This document shows, piece by piece, positions 9,580 to 20,000 of a stretch of DNA of 64,000 nucleotides. Both the position numbers and the translations under genes were made by a program. Origin of the DNA: Cyanidium caldarium (lineage: Eukaryota; Rhodophyta; Bangiophyceae; Cyanidiales; Cyanidiaceae); NCBI GenBank assembly GCA_026184775.1, contig JANCYW010000007.1, positions 186,001 to 250,000 of the forward strand, read 5' to 3'. Within the stretch, counting starts at the first letter, position 1. Each line of letters begins with the position of its first letter. The notes beneath the pieces are model-generated. The model had not been told where the DNA came from and searched no databases. It saw nothing but the letters and a program-made list of their open reading frames with translations.

Positions 9580-12276
9580 TCAGCGGTCTCGGCACGTCGG
9601 GCGCACCCGCGACAGCCGCTGTGCCTTGCGCTCCAGTTTGCGGCGGGTGGTGGTGTCCAGATGGGGCAGCAGCTCGGTGATGGCCTGCAACAGCGCCGTC
9701 TGCTCTTGCGTCCGCGGCGACATCGCCGTCTTCGTTCCCAGTTCGTGCTGGTGTTCGGAGCGCAGCAGCGCGCTCGCCAGCGCCGAGTAGGTCACTGCAT
9801 CGGGTGCGCTGGCGGCGTGGTCGGCGCGCCGCATCTCCTGCCACAACGCCAACGCGGCCTCGATGTCGGTACTGGTCATGGCCACCGTGTAGATCATCGC
9901 GTTATAGCAGGCGGTGAGGCGCGGTGCGCTTCGCCACAATCGCCACAGCTGTGGGTGCGCCTCGCAAGTGTCAAAGTCGTTGCCGGACGCCTCGTCGACG
10001 CGGCGCCGGGCCGCGCGGTGGCGATGGCGCTGCAGCACGGCAGCGGCAAAGCGCGTGAACAGATACGCCTCCACTTGCGCGTCCACGCCGAGCAGGACGT
10101 GGCGCAGCGCCAGATCGGCCACACGGTCGAACAGATCCAAGTCCGGGATGGAGGCGTCGGCGATATCCGCGTCTCCATCGCCGCCCTCGGAAGCATCCGC
10201 CCTCACATCCGCTCCAGTCGTCGCCAGTATCGCGCCCAGCTTGTGCGCCAGCAGGCGATGCAGTCGCGGATGCGCCAGCGCGGCCTCGATGCCGCCAATG
10301 GTGATGGTCGATGACGGGGGCGCCGCGCTCGCCTCCGGCCATAACGGAATGCCGGCGTCCACGAACCGCTGCATCGCGTCGGTCACCTGCGTCAGCGTCC
10401 CGGCGGCGCGCAACAGCGCCAGACACGAAGTCAGATCCGGCCGCCGCCTCGCCGACAATCCAACGCTGTGGCCGTCCTGCCACAGGCGCTCCCACACCTC
10501 CGGCCGATACGCCCCGGCGTCCGCGTACGCACTGAGCAGGGCGTTGTAGGTGACGGTGTCGCGCGGCACGCCACACCGTCGCATCTCCTCATACAACGCC
10601 ACCGCCTCGTCCGGGCGGCCGCAACGACGATACGCGTCCATCAGCGCGTTCATCACTGCGGTGTTGTACAGCGGGTACCGCGGATGGTCGCGGCGCTCGC
10701 GCACCAGCCGGATGGTCGGCTCGTCGCGCCAGTTGCCGCAGTGGTAGAGAATGCTGGCCAGCGCCTCCGAGCCCACACTGGTGGCGGTCACGCGCGCGGT
10801 GCGCGGGTGGCCGGAGGCGCCGCGCCGCGCCGCCATCTCCTCCAGCAGTTGGCGCACCAGCGGCATCTGGTTGGCGCGCGCCAGCGCCGGCAGCAGGGTG
10901 GCATACGCATACCCGTTGGGGGCGACGGTCGGCGTCGACGCCGCGTCCGAAGCCGGCGTGCTTGCCGACGCGTCGTCGCGGCGGCGCATCTCCTCACACA
11001 GGCGATACGCATCGTCCAACATACCGCCGCGGACGCACGCATCGATGGCGTGTGTCCAGATGCCTCGATTCACCCGCATTCGTCGTCGGGCAAACTGCAA
11101 CAGCTCCAGCGCGCGTGGAGCATCGCCGACCTGTGCAGCACACAGCATCAGCCGGCTGAGTAGCAGCTCGTCCGGCGCCAACCGCGATAGGAGCATCTCC
11201 TCGAACCAGCGGAAGGCCAGTTCTTCGGCGGGACGAGTGCCCACCTGCAGGCACACGTCCACCAGCGCGGAGAACGTGCGCACATTCCGCGGCACGCCCA
11301 GCTGCTGCATTTCGCGCGCCAGAGCCTGCACCAACGCCAAACCATCGAACGGTGCGCCGACGGCCACGTACTTGCCGCCGGCTGACGGCGGCACCGGGCT
11401 GCCCTGCAACGGGCGCAACGACTTGGCCACACAGGAGATGACCGCTGTGTAGGATACGGTGTCCAGACAGCGTTCATTCGGATCGGCCCGCATGCGGTCC
11501 GCCATGGCCGATAGCACCCGCAGCGCCAACCACGGCTCGTTGGCCTGGGTGCCGATGCGCGTCAGCGCCGACAGCGAGAACGAATCCGGCTGCCAGCCAT
11601 ACTCCGACATGGCCTGCAGCAGGCGCTCGGCATAGGAGAGTCGCTGCGCCGTGCTGAACGTCGGGGCACGGGCGGCAGCAGGGGTGGTGCTGGCCAGCAC
11701 GCGCAATAGGGTGTTCAACGTACACAAATCGGGACGCAGGGTCGGGTAGGCCGTCGAAGCGGACGGTGGCGTGGCGTTGACGTGACTGCTGCCCGTGGCC
11801 CAGGTGTACAGCGCGGCTGCTTCGGCAAAACCGCGACACTGCCCCAACACCAACAGATACTCGTTGAAAGCGCCCAGGTCGTGGAGGTAGTGCTTACGAT
11901 CCACACCCTCCAGGTGTTCCAGTGCTGCTGACAGTGGAACGCCTTTCTTGCGTAGCGAGCGGGATGCGAAAGCAGCCGCCCGAGCCGTCGCTGCATCGGT
12001 GGTCGCGACCGTCCCGGCGCAGCGCCCGGCGTCGTCGACCATCTCCACACGCGACCGACCGAACCCATTCAGGCGCGCCGACGAGACGCTACAGCGAAAG
12101 CGGCACAGACGGACACTGGAGTTCAACCGCAACCCTTGTCCTGCCACACACACCCCTGAATTCCCCGCCCAGCCCTCTGTCTCATCCTTTGCGCATCGAC
12201 AAACTGCCGCCGGCCGCCGCACTGCCGAAACGGCCGCCGCTCTGCCCACAAACGCCGCTGACGGCGACCCCATCAT
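9580..12276 (-). CDS. pentatricopeptide-repeat (PPR) protein, probably organellar
   Basis: I place the start at the MM pair at 12271-12276 (898 aa); an upstream ATG at 12435 would add 53 aa that run through a CT/CA microsatellite, which looks like 5' UTR. The N-terminal ~100 aa are basic and Ala/Arg/Ser-rich, as for a plastid or mitochondrial presequence. At least ten degenerate ~35-residue P-class PPR motifs follow, recognisable by blocks such as DTVSYTAVISCVAKS, NVRTFSALVDVC, NRGIWTHAIDACVRGG, NGYAYATLLPALARAN, YNTAVMNALMDAYRRCG and DTVTYNALLSAYADAG. There is no DYW or SMR domain. PPR proteins bind organelle transcripts in a sequence-specific way and steer their stability, splicing or translation; the target RNA cannot be told from sequence. 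It is convergent with the TMEM53-like gene, about 105 bp apart. Confidence 0.88.
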   Translation of the reverse strand: MMGSPSAAFVGRAAAVSAVRRPAAVCRCAKDETEGWAGNSGVCVAGQGLRLNSSVRLCRFRCSVSSARLNGFGRSRVEMVDDAGRCAGTVATTDAATARAAAFASRSLRKKGVPLSAALEHLEGVDRKHYLHDLGAFNEYLLVLGQCRGFAEAAALYTWATGSSHVNATPPSASTAYPTLRPDLCTLNTLLRVLASTTPAAARAPTFSTAQRLSYAERLLQAMSEYGWQPDSFSLSALTRIGTQANEPWLALRVLSAMADRMRADPNERCLDTVSYTAVISCVAKSLRPLQGSPVPPSAGGKYVAVGAPFDGLALVQALAREMQQLGVPRNVRTFSALVDVCLQVGTRPAEELAFRWFEEMLLSRLAPDELLLSRLMLCAAQVGDAPRALELLQFARRRMRVNRGIWTHAIDACVRGGMLDDAYRLCEEMRRRDDASASTPASDAASTPTVAPNGYAYATLLPALARANQMPLVRQLLEEMAARRGASGHPRTARVTATSVGSEALASILYHCGNWRDEPTIRLVRERRDHPRYPLYNTAVMNALMDAYRRCGRPDEAVALYEEMRRCGVPRDTVTYNALLSAYADAGAYRPEVWERLWQDGHSVGLSARRRPDLTSCLALLRAAGTLTQVTDAMQRFVDAGIPLWPEASAAPPSSTITIGGIEAALAHPRLHRLLAHKLGAILATTGADVRADASEGGDGDADIADASIPDLDLFDRVADLALRHVLLGVDAQVEAYLFTRFAAAVLQRHRHRAARRRVDEASGNDFDTCEAHPQLWRLWRSAPRLTACYNAMIYTVAMTSTDIEAALALWQEMRRADHAASAPDAVTYSALASALLRSEHQHELGTKTAMSPRTQEQTALLQAITELLPHLDTTTRRKLERKAQRLSRVRPTCRDR

Positions 12277-12332
12277 GCAGCGGCGGCCACAACACGCCCA
12301 CCCCGACCGTTCCAATTCGTCCACGATGCGAC

Positions 12333-12354
12333 CTCTCTCTCTCTCACACACACA
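12333..12354. repeat. (CT)n(CA)n compound microsatellite
   Basis: Six CT units followed by five CA units lie just upstream of the preferred PPR start. On the PPR sense strand this reads as a TG/AG tract, plausibly in the 5' UTR or promoter. Confidence 0.85.
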
Positions 12355-12562
12355 GACCGCCTCCTCCACACCGACCGATGCAAACGCCGCGCGCGCGTCT
12401 CCCACCCCATCGAGCAGCGCGCGGGTGCCGTGCATGCCGAGTCACGCCAGGGGTGAGGCGGTTGCATGGACGAGGCAAAGGGCTACGGCTCACGAGAGGG
12501 TAGGTGGCACAACCACCCCGACTGCTTTGCGGAGAGTAGATAGGACAAGCCATGGGCAGCTC

Positions 12563-14782
12563 TCACGGCGTACGATGCGTGGCCCAACACACGCCGAGCA
12601 GCATGAGCAGGCCGTACAGGCCGTACCAACAAAGCCACTGCGTGGCATGCAGGGCGATGAGCGCGATTTGGGATGCTGCAGCAACGTCGGCGGTCGGCAG
12701 CCGATCCAGCAGGTCGCCGGCGCAGGGTGACGGCAGGCGTATCGTGATGGAGAACGGCGGCAGGGCACGGTGCGGTAGGATGCGCGCCCAGTGCATCGGT
12801 TGCGCGAGCAGATCGGTCGACGCCAGCAGCGCGGCGGCTGCGAGCAACAACGGCGAGGATGGGATGCGGCGTACCGGTCGCATTCGTCCTGGCAGGTGTC
12901 TGCGGCACAGCGCACCGGCGGCCGCGCCGGTGCTGCCGGCCAAAAGCTGTAGGAGGGCCAGCGCGGCGGCCAAGAGCGCCAGGGAGCGCTGCGATACGCC
13001 CGACGGCCCGAACAGCACGGTGGCCACCAGGCGCGGTACGGCGTACCAGGCGAGGCCGCGCCACAGCCAACGCGGCGCGACGAGGGTGCACGCCTGGCCA
13101 GCGGCCTGCAAAAGCCGATCGACGCACGGGCCGCATCGATCGAGCCGGGCGCTTCCCCGTTGGACAAGTCGCCCCGTCCACCGTCCTGCGCCGGTGTACC
13201 TCAGCGCACGGGCGGTGGCCCATGCGGTCGCACATCGTATCCGCTTGCGTGCCGCGTCCACCGCTTTGATCGTGTGGCGCAGACGCTCCATCCAGACGCT
13301 CCGTCGGCGATGCCGCGATGCCGTCGGCTCGATGTTGTGGGCGGCCGATGTGGGACGGTCGCCTGACAGAATCCCCGTCGATCGTTTGCGGAGCGCATCC
13401 AATCCGGCAGTGTCTTGATGCGGTTCGAGCACCGCCAACGTGTAACTCCCAGCGGTGGCGTCGATGGGAACGGCGGCCGTGGCGCTGACCACGGCGCCGG
13501 CCACCAGCGACGCAACGAGGCAGACGATGGTGTCTACCGCGACGATTTTCACACAGGCACTCGGTGGGCAGAGCATCCCACCGGCGCCGATGACACTGGT
13601 TACCGCCTCGTGTGTGACGACGTGCAGCAGGGCGAAGCGGCGAGCCGCAACCGAGGGAGTCGATCCAGACGCCGCCGTGTTCATCGGTGGTGGGCTCTGT
13701 CGCGAGCACCCAAACTCCACCGCCGACGACTGGTCGTGGCCGTGTGCACGGCTGCCCCGTTCGATATCCGGAACAGGGGAGCCGGTTTTGCGACGGACAC
13801 GATCTGTGGAAGCGGCGGTGGTGCTGTCTCCCGCCTCGCCGTGGAACGGCACAGCGGTGCGCGCACCAGGCGACGACGTTGAGTGCGTGCGCTGCAAGCG
13901 CACATACACCCAAAACACGACCAGAAGCAGCCACGAGCTCCCCATATACCTCGCCGATAAGCGATTCGCGCGCGGGACGCTCCCAGCACCTCGCGTCGTC
14001 CGTGGCCCCGACGACAGCTGCCGCGGCCAATAGGGAATGCCGCCGCCAGCGCGGTGACGCGTCCACGGCGGTACTTCATTCAGCGTGTCCAGCGCGCCCA
14101 CGTTCTCGAACGAGACATTCAATACGCGCGGCATGCGGACTTGTGCAACGAACTGTTCATCCTCCACAACAGGCGGCACGTGCAGCTCCACTCGGTCGAT
14201 GACGTGCAGCGACTCCGCGGTCCCCGACGTCTCCGTCCGATACAGCACCCGCATGCTCCATGGCAATACACCGGGCGCGGCGTCGGCCTCGTTACGGGCA
14301 CCGAACGCCGCTGTCGATATCCGCACCTGCACCGGCTCCACATCCAGCCACCACTGCACCTCCGACAAGGGAACGGTATCGGTCGTTGCCCACTGTGGCG
14401 GTAGACGCAGCCGCACACTCCGACCAAACCACAGCGGCAACGCGGTGACCGCCGTGCGCCGCTCGCCGCAGTATCGCTCGAGCCAACGCATGCGCCGCAC
14501 TGCCTCGTTACACACCGCAGCGTCGGGGCCGTTACACGCGGTCCACGCACGCCAGCACGAACTGGCCGATCGCACCGACAGGTGCAGTCGCTGCTCGGCG
14601 TGGTACCGACGGTGCGCCGGCCGCCGCCACTGCCACGCCTCCACTTGGCACGAAGATAGCGGCTGGCGCAGCGCCAACACCGCAAAACCGATCGAGAGCA
14701 CCACCAGCGGCCACAGCACCTCGCAGCGGGCCGTACCCAGTGCCCGCCACCAACGCCCTATTTCACTGCGACCCGACTTCAT
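12563..14782 (-). CDS. unknown multi-spanning membrane protein with N-terminal signal anchor
   Basis: The open frame begins at a GTG further upstream; the first in-frame ATG (14780-14782) gives 739 aa starting MKSGRSEIGRWWRALG, followed by a hydrophobic helix at ~residues 20-40 that looks like a signal anchor. Residues ~45-330 form a soluble region with several Cys and Trp, suggestive of a lumenal or extracellular domain. A second hydrophobic segment (SSWLLLVVFWVYVRL), a Ser/Pro-rich linker, and about four hydrophobic stretches in the last 250 aa follow. One-anchor, large-domain, C-terminal-bundle layouts occur in TMEM43-like proteins, but I see no motif match, so I do not assign a family. 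The opposite strand carries a 527-codon open frame that I take for a shadow, because membrane periodicity is present only in this frame. Confidence 0.7.
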   Translation of the reverse strand: MKSGRSEIGRWWRALGTARCEVLWPLVVLSIGFAVLALRQPLSSCQVEAWQWRRPAHRRYHAEQRLHLSVRSASSCWRAWTACNGPDAAVCNEAVRRMRWLERYCGERRTAVTALPLWFGRSVRLRLPPQWATTDTVPLSEVQWWLDVEPVQVRISTAAFGARNEADAAPGVLPWSMRVLYRTETSGTAESLHVIDRVELHVPPVVEDEQFVAQVRMPRVLNVSFENVGALDTLNEVPPWTRHRAGGGIPYWPRQLSSGPRTTRGAGSVPRANRLSARYMGSSWLLLVVFWVYVRLQRTHSTSSPGARTAVPFHGEAGDSTTAASTDRVRRKTGSPVPDIERGSRAHGHDQSSAVEFGCSRQSPPPMNTAASGSTPSVAARRFALLHVVTHEAVTSVIGAGGMLCPPSACVKIVAVDTIVCLVASLVAGAVVSATAAVPIDATAGSYTLAVLEPHQDTAGLDALRKRSTGILSGDRPTSAAHNIEPTASRHRRRSVWMERLRHTIKAVDAARKRIRCATAWATARALRYTGAGRWTGRLVQRGSARLDRCGPCVDRLLQAAGQACTLVAPRWLWRGLAWYAVPRLVATVLFGPSGVSQRSLALLAAALALLQLLAGSTGAAAGALCRRHLPGRMRPVRRIPSSPLLLAAAALLASTDLLAQPMHWARILPHRALPPFSITIRLPSPCAGDLLDRLPTADVAAASQIALIALHATQWLCWYGLYGLLMLLGVCWATHRTP

Positions 14783-15049
14783 TCGGGCCCGAAACAGACG
14801 GTGTGCAAGCACCGCGACAGGGAACCGTGCACCTGCCGAGACGATGGCGGAAACGGTGGCGGCCGCGCCAGAAACCGGCACGGCGCGAGTACAAGCGAGC
14901 GAGAAAACTGGCGACGCATCCACGAGGTGGACCGACCGTGTGTGGGAATCGCGTGGGACACGTCAGCAACGCTTTACGCAGAGATGCCAGCCTATGAAAG
15001 CCGTGGTATAGGCTCACACATCCCGCCATCCCTCACCCCTCTCCCTGCG

Positions 15050-16444
15050 CTACTCGCCGTAATCCAACTCGCCGCCCGCATCCGCCTCCTCGGCGACGTC
15101 GTCTCGAGCGTCGTCCGTCGGCGCCCCGCTGCCCAGTCCGGTGGCGTCGACGAGCTGTGCACGTCGTTGTGCCCGCCGTTCGGCATCGCGCTCGCGTTTG
15201 CGCAGCTCGCGCTCGCGGTCGCGCTCTTGGCGCGCCTCCTCCAGCTCCGCCTCGCGCTTGCGGAACTGCACGTCCATCAGATTGCGTTGCGCCTGCGTCT
15301 TGTACTGGTCTTTCAGTTCGTACATGCCGCGGTACGGCCCGCGGTTGTTGTATTCACACAGCTCGGTGATGAGCGGCTTGAGGCGCGCGGTCGGCTGTCC
15401 GGTGACGTTCGCCAGGTCGCTGAAGCGCCACCAGTGCTGCTGTTCGAACAGTTCGAACACCAACTGCATCGCCGCCTCGCGCCATTCCGTCTCGGGCGCG
15501 TCGGATCGCAGCGTGGACGCGCTCGCTTCCCGCTTGGCGATGCGTTCCGCGCGGCGTTGTTGCACTTCGCGCTCGTATTGCGCCTCGATCTGGTCGGCGG
15601 CATGTCGCACGCCCACCATGGATGCAGCCGCCGCCGGTCGTTCCGAAACCGTCCATCCGGCATCGGGTTGCGCTCGCCGCAGCTCCTCGCGCTGCAGGTC
15701 GGCCGTCGAGATTTCGCGCATGCGCTTGCCCTGCTTGCGCATCGTGGTCTGATGCGTGGCCGCACGATAGCGATGCATGGCGCGGAATGCCTCGTCCAGG
15801 CGCGGTTGCAACGCACCCACGTACGCCACGGTGCCCTCGACACGGGCGCGGCCGAGGTCGTCGGCAGCGTCGATGGAGAACGCCTGCATGCCGGGATTCT
15901 CCTGGTGAAAGCGCAGCTCGTAGTGCGTCGGCACCGCCGTCGGCGGCAAATCGGGCATGGACGCCGACGAGCCCGACTCTTGCAGTGATCGAAGGGCGCG
16001 CCGATCCAGGATGACCTCGGCGGCCGCCGACGAGGACGAGGGCGCGTGGCCGTCGCCGCCGTCAGTGCGTCGGTCCGACAACGTCCCGGCCTCCGCTTTC
16101 ACGTGCAGGCGACGCGGCACGCGGAGTCGGCCGACGATGAAGCCCGTCCCCAAGTGCGGATCGTCGGCGGCTCCCGCGGCGTGCGCCGCTGCCGCTTGCA
16201 GCTCCAGGTCGACGGCGCGCTCCAAGTACGCGCCCAGGAAACGCGGCACCCGCACGACGTACACGCACTGGTCCTGCTCATCGACGTCCAGCGCACCCAC
16301 CATATTGTCCGTGCCCTCGCCACGCCCAAAGTACTGCGTGTTGTGCAGCGCCCATTTTCGTCGTCGCCACTGCGTCCGCGACCAGCCGCGACGTTTCCGG
16401 GCGCCCGATGGATGGAAGCGGCGTGTAGTCTGCGGGCCCACCAT
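15050..16444 (-). CDS. transcription initiation factor TFIIF subunit beta (RAP30/Tfg2)
   Basis: Encodes 464 aa from the ATG at 16442-16444; a second Met (16304-16306) just before DVDEQDQCVYVVRVPRFLG aligns better with the usual RAP30 N-terminus and may be the true start. Near the N-terminus is the RAP30 dimerisation block (VYVVRVPRFL... GFIVGRLRV), which pairs with TFIIF-alpha. The C-terminal half has the winged-helix DNA-binding domain: VFELFEQQHWWRFSDLANVT, QPTARLKPLITELCEYNNRG and MYELKDQY. TFIIF escorts RNA polymerase II into the preinitiation complex and helps start-site selection. It is longer than human RAP30 (249 aa) because of a charged linker and an Arg/Glu-rich helical tail. Divergent from eS25. 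Confidence 0.92.
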   Translation of the reverse strand: MVGPQTTRRFHPSGARKRRGWSRTQWRRRKWALHNTQYFGRGEGTDNMVGALDVDEQDQCVYVVRVPRFLGAYLERAVDLELQAAAAHAAGAADDPHLGTGFIVGRLRVPRRLHVKAEAGTLSDRRTDGGDGHAPSSSSAAAEVILDRRALRSLQESGSSASMPDLPPTAVPTHYELRFHQENPGMQAFSIDAADDLGRARVEGTVAYVGALQPRLDEAFRAMHRYRAATHQTTMRKQGKRMREISTADLQREELRRAQPDAGWTVSERPAAAASMVGVRHAADQIEAQYEREVQQRRAERIAKREASASTLRSDAPETEWREAAMQLVFELFEQQHWWRFSDLANVTGQPTARLKPLITELCEYNNRGPYRGMYELKDQYKTQAQRNLMDVQFRKREAELEEARQERDRERELRKRERDAERRAQRRAQLVDATGLGSGAPTDDARDDVAEEADAGGELDYGE

Positions 16445-16764
16445 TTCCAACGAGAAAGAGAGGCCGGATGGTGATGACGAGAAGCCGTTCCGTGGTGTCG
16501 GAACGGCTTCGTAGAAACGGACCCTCGTCCACAGGTGGAGGGCGTTGCGTTGCGCAGCGCGCCGTGCGACCCGAGAGGGGTCGCCCTGCGGAACGACGGT
16601 CCCGCGCTCGCTGTCCTATTTCATCCCTATTTGTATCATGACGCCTCCTTTTGTGGGTCATCGAGTCGGTCGCCCGGCGCGGCGCGCGCGCGCCTCGGCC
16701 TGTGTGCTGCGACATCGGCCACGGTACGCCATCCGCCCCGCACCACCCTCTCCTCTCAGCCGTC
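16445..16764. promoter_or_regulatory. divergent promoter region of TFIIF-beta and eS25
   Basis: The 320 bp between two divergent ATGs must drive both a Pol II initiation factor and a ribosomal protein gene. A modestly AT-richer patch (16615-16660) and a pyrimidine-rich run just before the eS25 ATG are visible. No other gene was seen. Confidence 0.4.
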
Positions 16765-17037
16765 ATGGCAGCCAAGAAAAAGTGGTCCAAGGGAAAGACG
16801 AAGGAAAAGTCAGATCACAAGGTGGTGATGGATCCGGAGATGCACGACCGGTTGATAAAGGAGGCGTCCAAGTACAAGTTGGTGACCACCAGCGTGCTGG
16901 TGGAGCGCCTCAAGATCAACGGCAGCGTGGCGCGCGCGGCGATCCGGGAGATGGTGGCACGCGATCTCATTCGCCCGGTGACCACGCATCAGGCGCAGGG
17001 GATCTACACGCGGGCGACGCACGGCACAGCCGAGTAG
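16765..17037 (+). CDS. RPS25: 40S ribosomal protein eS25 (RPS25)
   Basis: Encodes 90 aa starting MAAKKKWSKGKTKEK, with the conserved core VMDPEMHDRLIKEA, YKLVTTSVLVERLKINGS, VARAAIREM and the terminal IRPVTTHQAQGIYTRA. The winged-helix fold sits near the head of the 40S subunit and helps recruit IRES and repeat-associated initiation. It is short compared with animal eS25 (~125 aa) because the Lys-rich N-terminal extension is trimmed. The ATG is preceded by a pyrimidine-rich tract. The upstream in-frame extension lacks any similarity and is excluded. Its stop is only 9 bp from the stop of the convergent KNL1 gene. Confidence 0.97.
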   Translation: MAAKKKWSKGKTKEKSDHKVVMDPEMHDRLIKEASKYKLVTTSVLVERLKINGSVARAAIREMVARDLIRPVTTHQAQGIYTRATHGTAE

Positions 17038-17046
17038 GGTGGTGGT

Positions 17047-20000
17047 TTATGCTGCCTGCAGCTGTCGGTACAAGTTGTGCAGGAGGTGCGCGGCGACGGC
17101 GCCGGCGGTGGGCGCGGGCGTCTCCTGCTGGGCCGCTGCCTGCACTTGGGTGATGGACGGACAGCGGGCGGGATGGATGAGCGGCTGCACGTCGGCCACG
17201 GTGACTGCGGGCGAGTCCGGTCGCAGCGACAGGGCCACGCGGAACTTGGCGTGCGCGGCGACGCTGCCCAGCTCGGCCACCAACAACACCCGCCCGTCCG
17301 CCAGCGCTTCCCAGCGCACCCGGTAGGGACAGTGTGTCGCCAGCTGCTGCAGCTGTTGTTGCAGGGCGTGCGCCTGACCGGCCGCCCGCGCCGCCTCCCG
17401 CAGCACCGCCGGCACCAGCGTCGGCAGCAGCAGCGCCGCATCGATGACGCGCTGGCACCGGCAGATGGAGGCCGTGTCTGGTTCCAGCCGCTGCCGCCAC
17501 GGCTGCAGGGCGCGGCGCACCGCTTCGACGACCACCTCGTCGGTGCCGGTCACCTGCAGGGCACAGCCGACCGGTCGGTGAGCGCCGTGCGCGTGCTCGC
17601 CGTTATCGCACCATTGGAGCGTTACGGAGACATCGTCGCCGACCCGAAACACCGCTTGCGCCCGCCCGACATGCACCGGCCGCACGTTGCTGACGCTCAG
17701 CACGATGTCGTAGGTGTCCTGCAGGGCGGCCAGGGCGTCGTCGTCGTCGCCACTGCCGCCGGGGCCGCGATACGCCCACAGCGCCCGCAGACGGTCGCGC
17801 TCCCGTGCCAGCTCCACGCAGCGTAGCTCCAACGCGCTCTTGTCCGCGTAAAGCTCTTGGCGACGTTGTCGCATCGTCGCCAACTGTGCCTCCAGCGCCT
17901 GTCGCGCCTGCGCCTCGGCATTCGCCGCGCGCTCCAACGCCGCCGCCTCCGCGGCGACCGCCTCGCTGGACGTGCCTAGCGGGCCCAGCGCCCAAGCAGC
18001 CGCATCCTCGGCCGCCGCCGCTGCCGTGGCCCGCAGACTCTCCGCCAGCCCGCGCATCTGGGTTGCGTCGGCTTCCAGGGCGGCGCGCTCCAGCGCCAGT
18101 GCCTGTTGCAGGGCGTGCTCGTGTCGGCCGCGCCACTGATACCACCCGATGCGCGCCCGCAGGCGCCCGGTGTTCTTCAGGCGCTTCAGCTGCACCTGCC
18201 AACGGGTCACCGTGTTGCCGGCCGCGTCGGACGGACCCTGCTGGTGGTAGGCGCTGAGCAGGTGCGCGAACAGCCAGCACTGGCGCGTCTCCTGCTCCTG
18301 GCGCTCGATGCGGCGCTGCAGCTCGGCGCCCTGGGAGGTCAGCGCGTCAATGCCGTGTTGCTGTTGCACTGCGACCAGCTGGGCCACCACGCACACCAGG
18401 CGCACGCGCTGCTCCAGGGTGTTGGCCGGGGCGACAGCGCCCATGCTGGGCACACCGAACGAGGTGGCGCGACGGCGGTTGGAGATGTCGTCCAGGAAGC
18501 GCACTCCGGCGGCGTATAGAAAGTCGCGAAAGGTGGCCTCGGTCAGCTGCAGCCGCGGTGATGGGGCGGCGCTGGGTTGGGCTGCTACGGGTGCCGGCGT
18601 CGGGCGCTGCGGCGTGGGCGATGGCTGCCACGGCAGGCGCGTCCGAGCGGAGACGCGCGACTCGGAGGGCGGCGGCGCGAGGGACGCACGACTTCCGGTG
18701 AGGCTGAGGCGGCGCACGCCGGCCGCTAGCGTGCGGCGGCGATCGCTCACGCGCTGTCGCCGCATCGCCTCGGTGGTGTAGCGGTTGGCGCTGCTTAGGG
18801 CGGGGCTGTCGGCGGTGGTCAGCGGCGCTGGCCATCGCGGCAGCGCCGGTGACGATCTCTTTGGCGGCGGTGGCGGTGGCTTGCGTGCACCGACCGCCGG
18901 CGACTCGACCATCGGGAGGGGCAGGCGCGCGGCGGCGACGGCAGCGCTATCGTCGGCGGTGTCGTCTTCCTCCAGCAGTCGGTGCAACGACGGCATGCCG
19001 CGGGTGATATCCGCCGGCGAGAGCAGCACCGATCGGCGGGGCGCACTCGATGGCAGTGGCGCTGAATGCTCCAGCGCGCTGGAGCGCTGAGCGTCGGCGC
19101 GGCGCCCTGATAAGGCGGTGCGGTCGTCGGCCATCAGCTCGGCCAGGGAGGGGATGCGCGCAGTCACCTCACCGGTGACGTCCTCGTCGTCCACCTCGGC
19201 GGAATGCGTCAGTCGACGCGAGCGCACGCGGTCGTACGCCTCGTCGAAGGACGCGTCCAGCGGTGCAGCGCCAGTGCGCGATGCGGTTTCGGGGGCTGGC
19301 GGCTCGTCAGGACCATCCGAAACGCCCGCGGCGCGGCCCGACATCGCATCCGCCTCGTCGCCCCGATCCGTATCCAGCAGCGCGCCCAGCGTGGGCAATT
19401 GGCCGGTGATGTCGGTGTCGTCGGGCGCCGACGAGGACGGAACACGTGCCCCTGATGTCGTCGTTGTCTTCGCCTCCGCATCGACATCAGTGCCCTCTGG
19501 CCGCGAAAAGGTGGCCTGGAGTTGCGTCGGCAGCGGCGGCCGCAACATCGATGAGCGTCGTCGTCCGGCGGTGGAGAATGACATGCGCCGCAGCGTGCCG
19601 TTGGTCGCCGGCCCAGTGACGGCCGAGGCGGTGCTCACACCGGTGATGCCGACCGACATGCGCGGGTAGCCAACGCCGCGGGTGACGTCTTCGTCCATGA
19701 AAAAGCCGATGGACTCGGCGCTGGGCGTTGGTTGGCCGCGTCGCGGTCCGCTGGCAGGGGCCGCCGACTCCTCCGAATGCCGGGTGAGGCTGGTGTCGTC
19801 GGTGCCGCCGCCGCCGCCGCCGCGGGCAGGAACCGGTCCGAAGGCCGCGTGTGCCAGTACCGCCTCGGCGAGCGCTTGAGCGCTGCCGACGGTGTGCGCC
19901 TCGTCTCCGTCGGTGCTGCTGCGCCGCGGCATGCCCGCTGCCCCGGCCAAGCTGTCGCGCATGGCTTCGCTGCCCAGCGTGGAGTCGGCATCGTCGGTGA

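Noticed and set aside
9547-10314. 255-codon plus-strand frame antisense to the PPR gene
   Set aside because: Mirror of the PPR coding strand; composition and lack of motifs fit a shadow.
12483-14066. 527-codon open frame on the minus strand overlapping the membrane protein gene
   Set aside because: Arg/His/Pro-rich without domain or hydrophobic periodicity; a GC-rich shadow frame.
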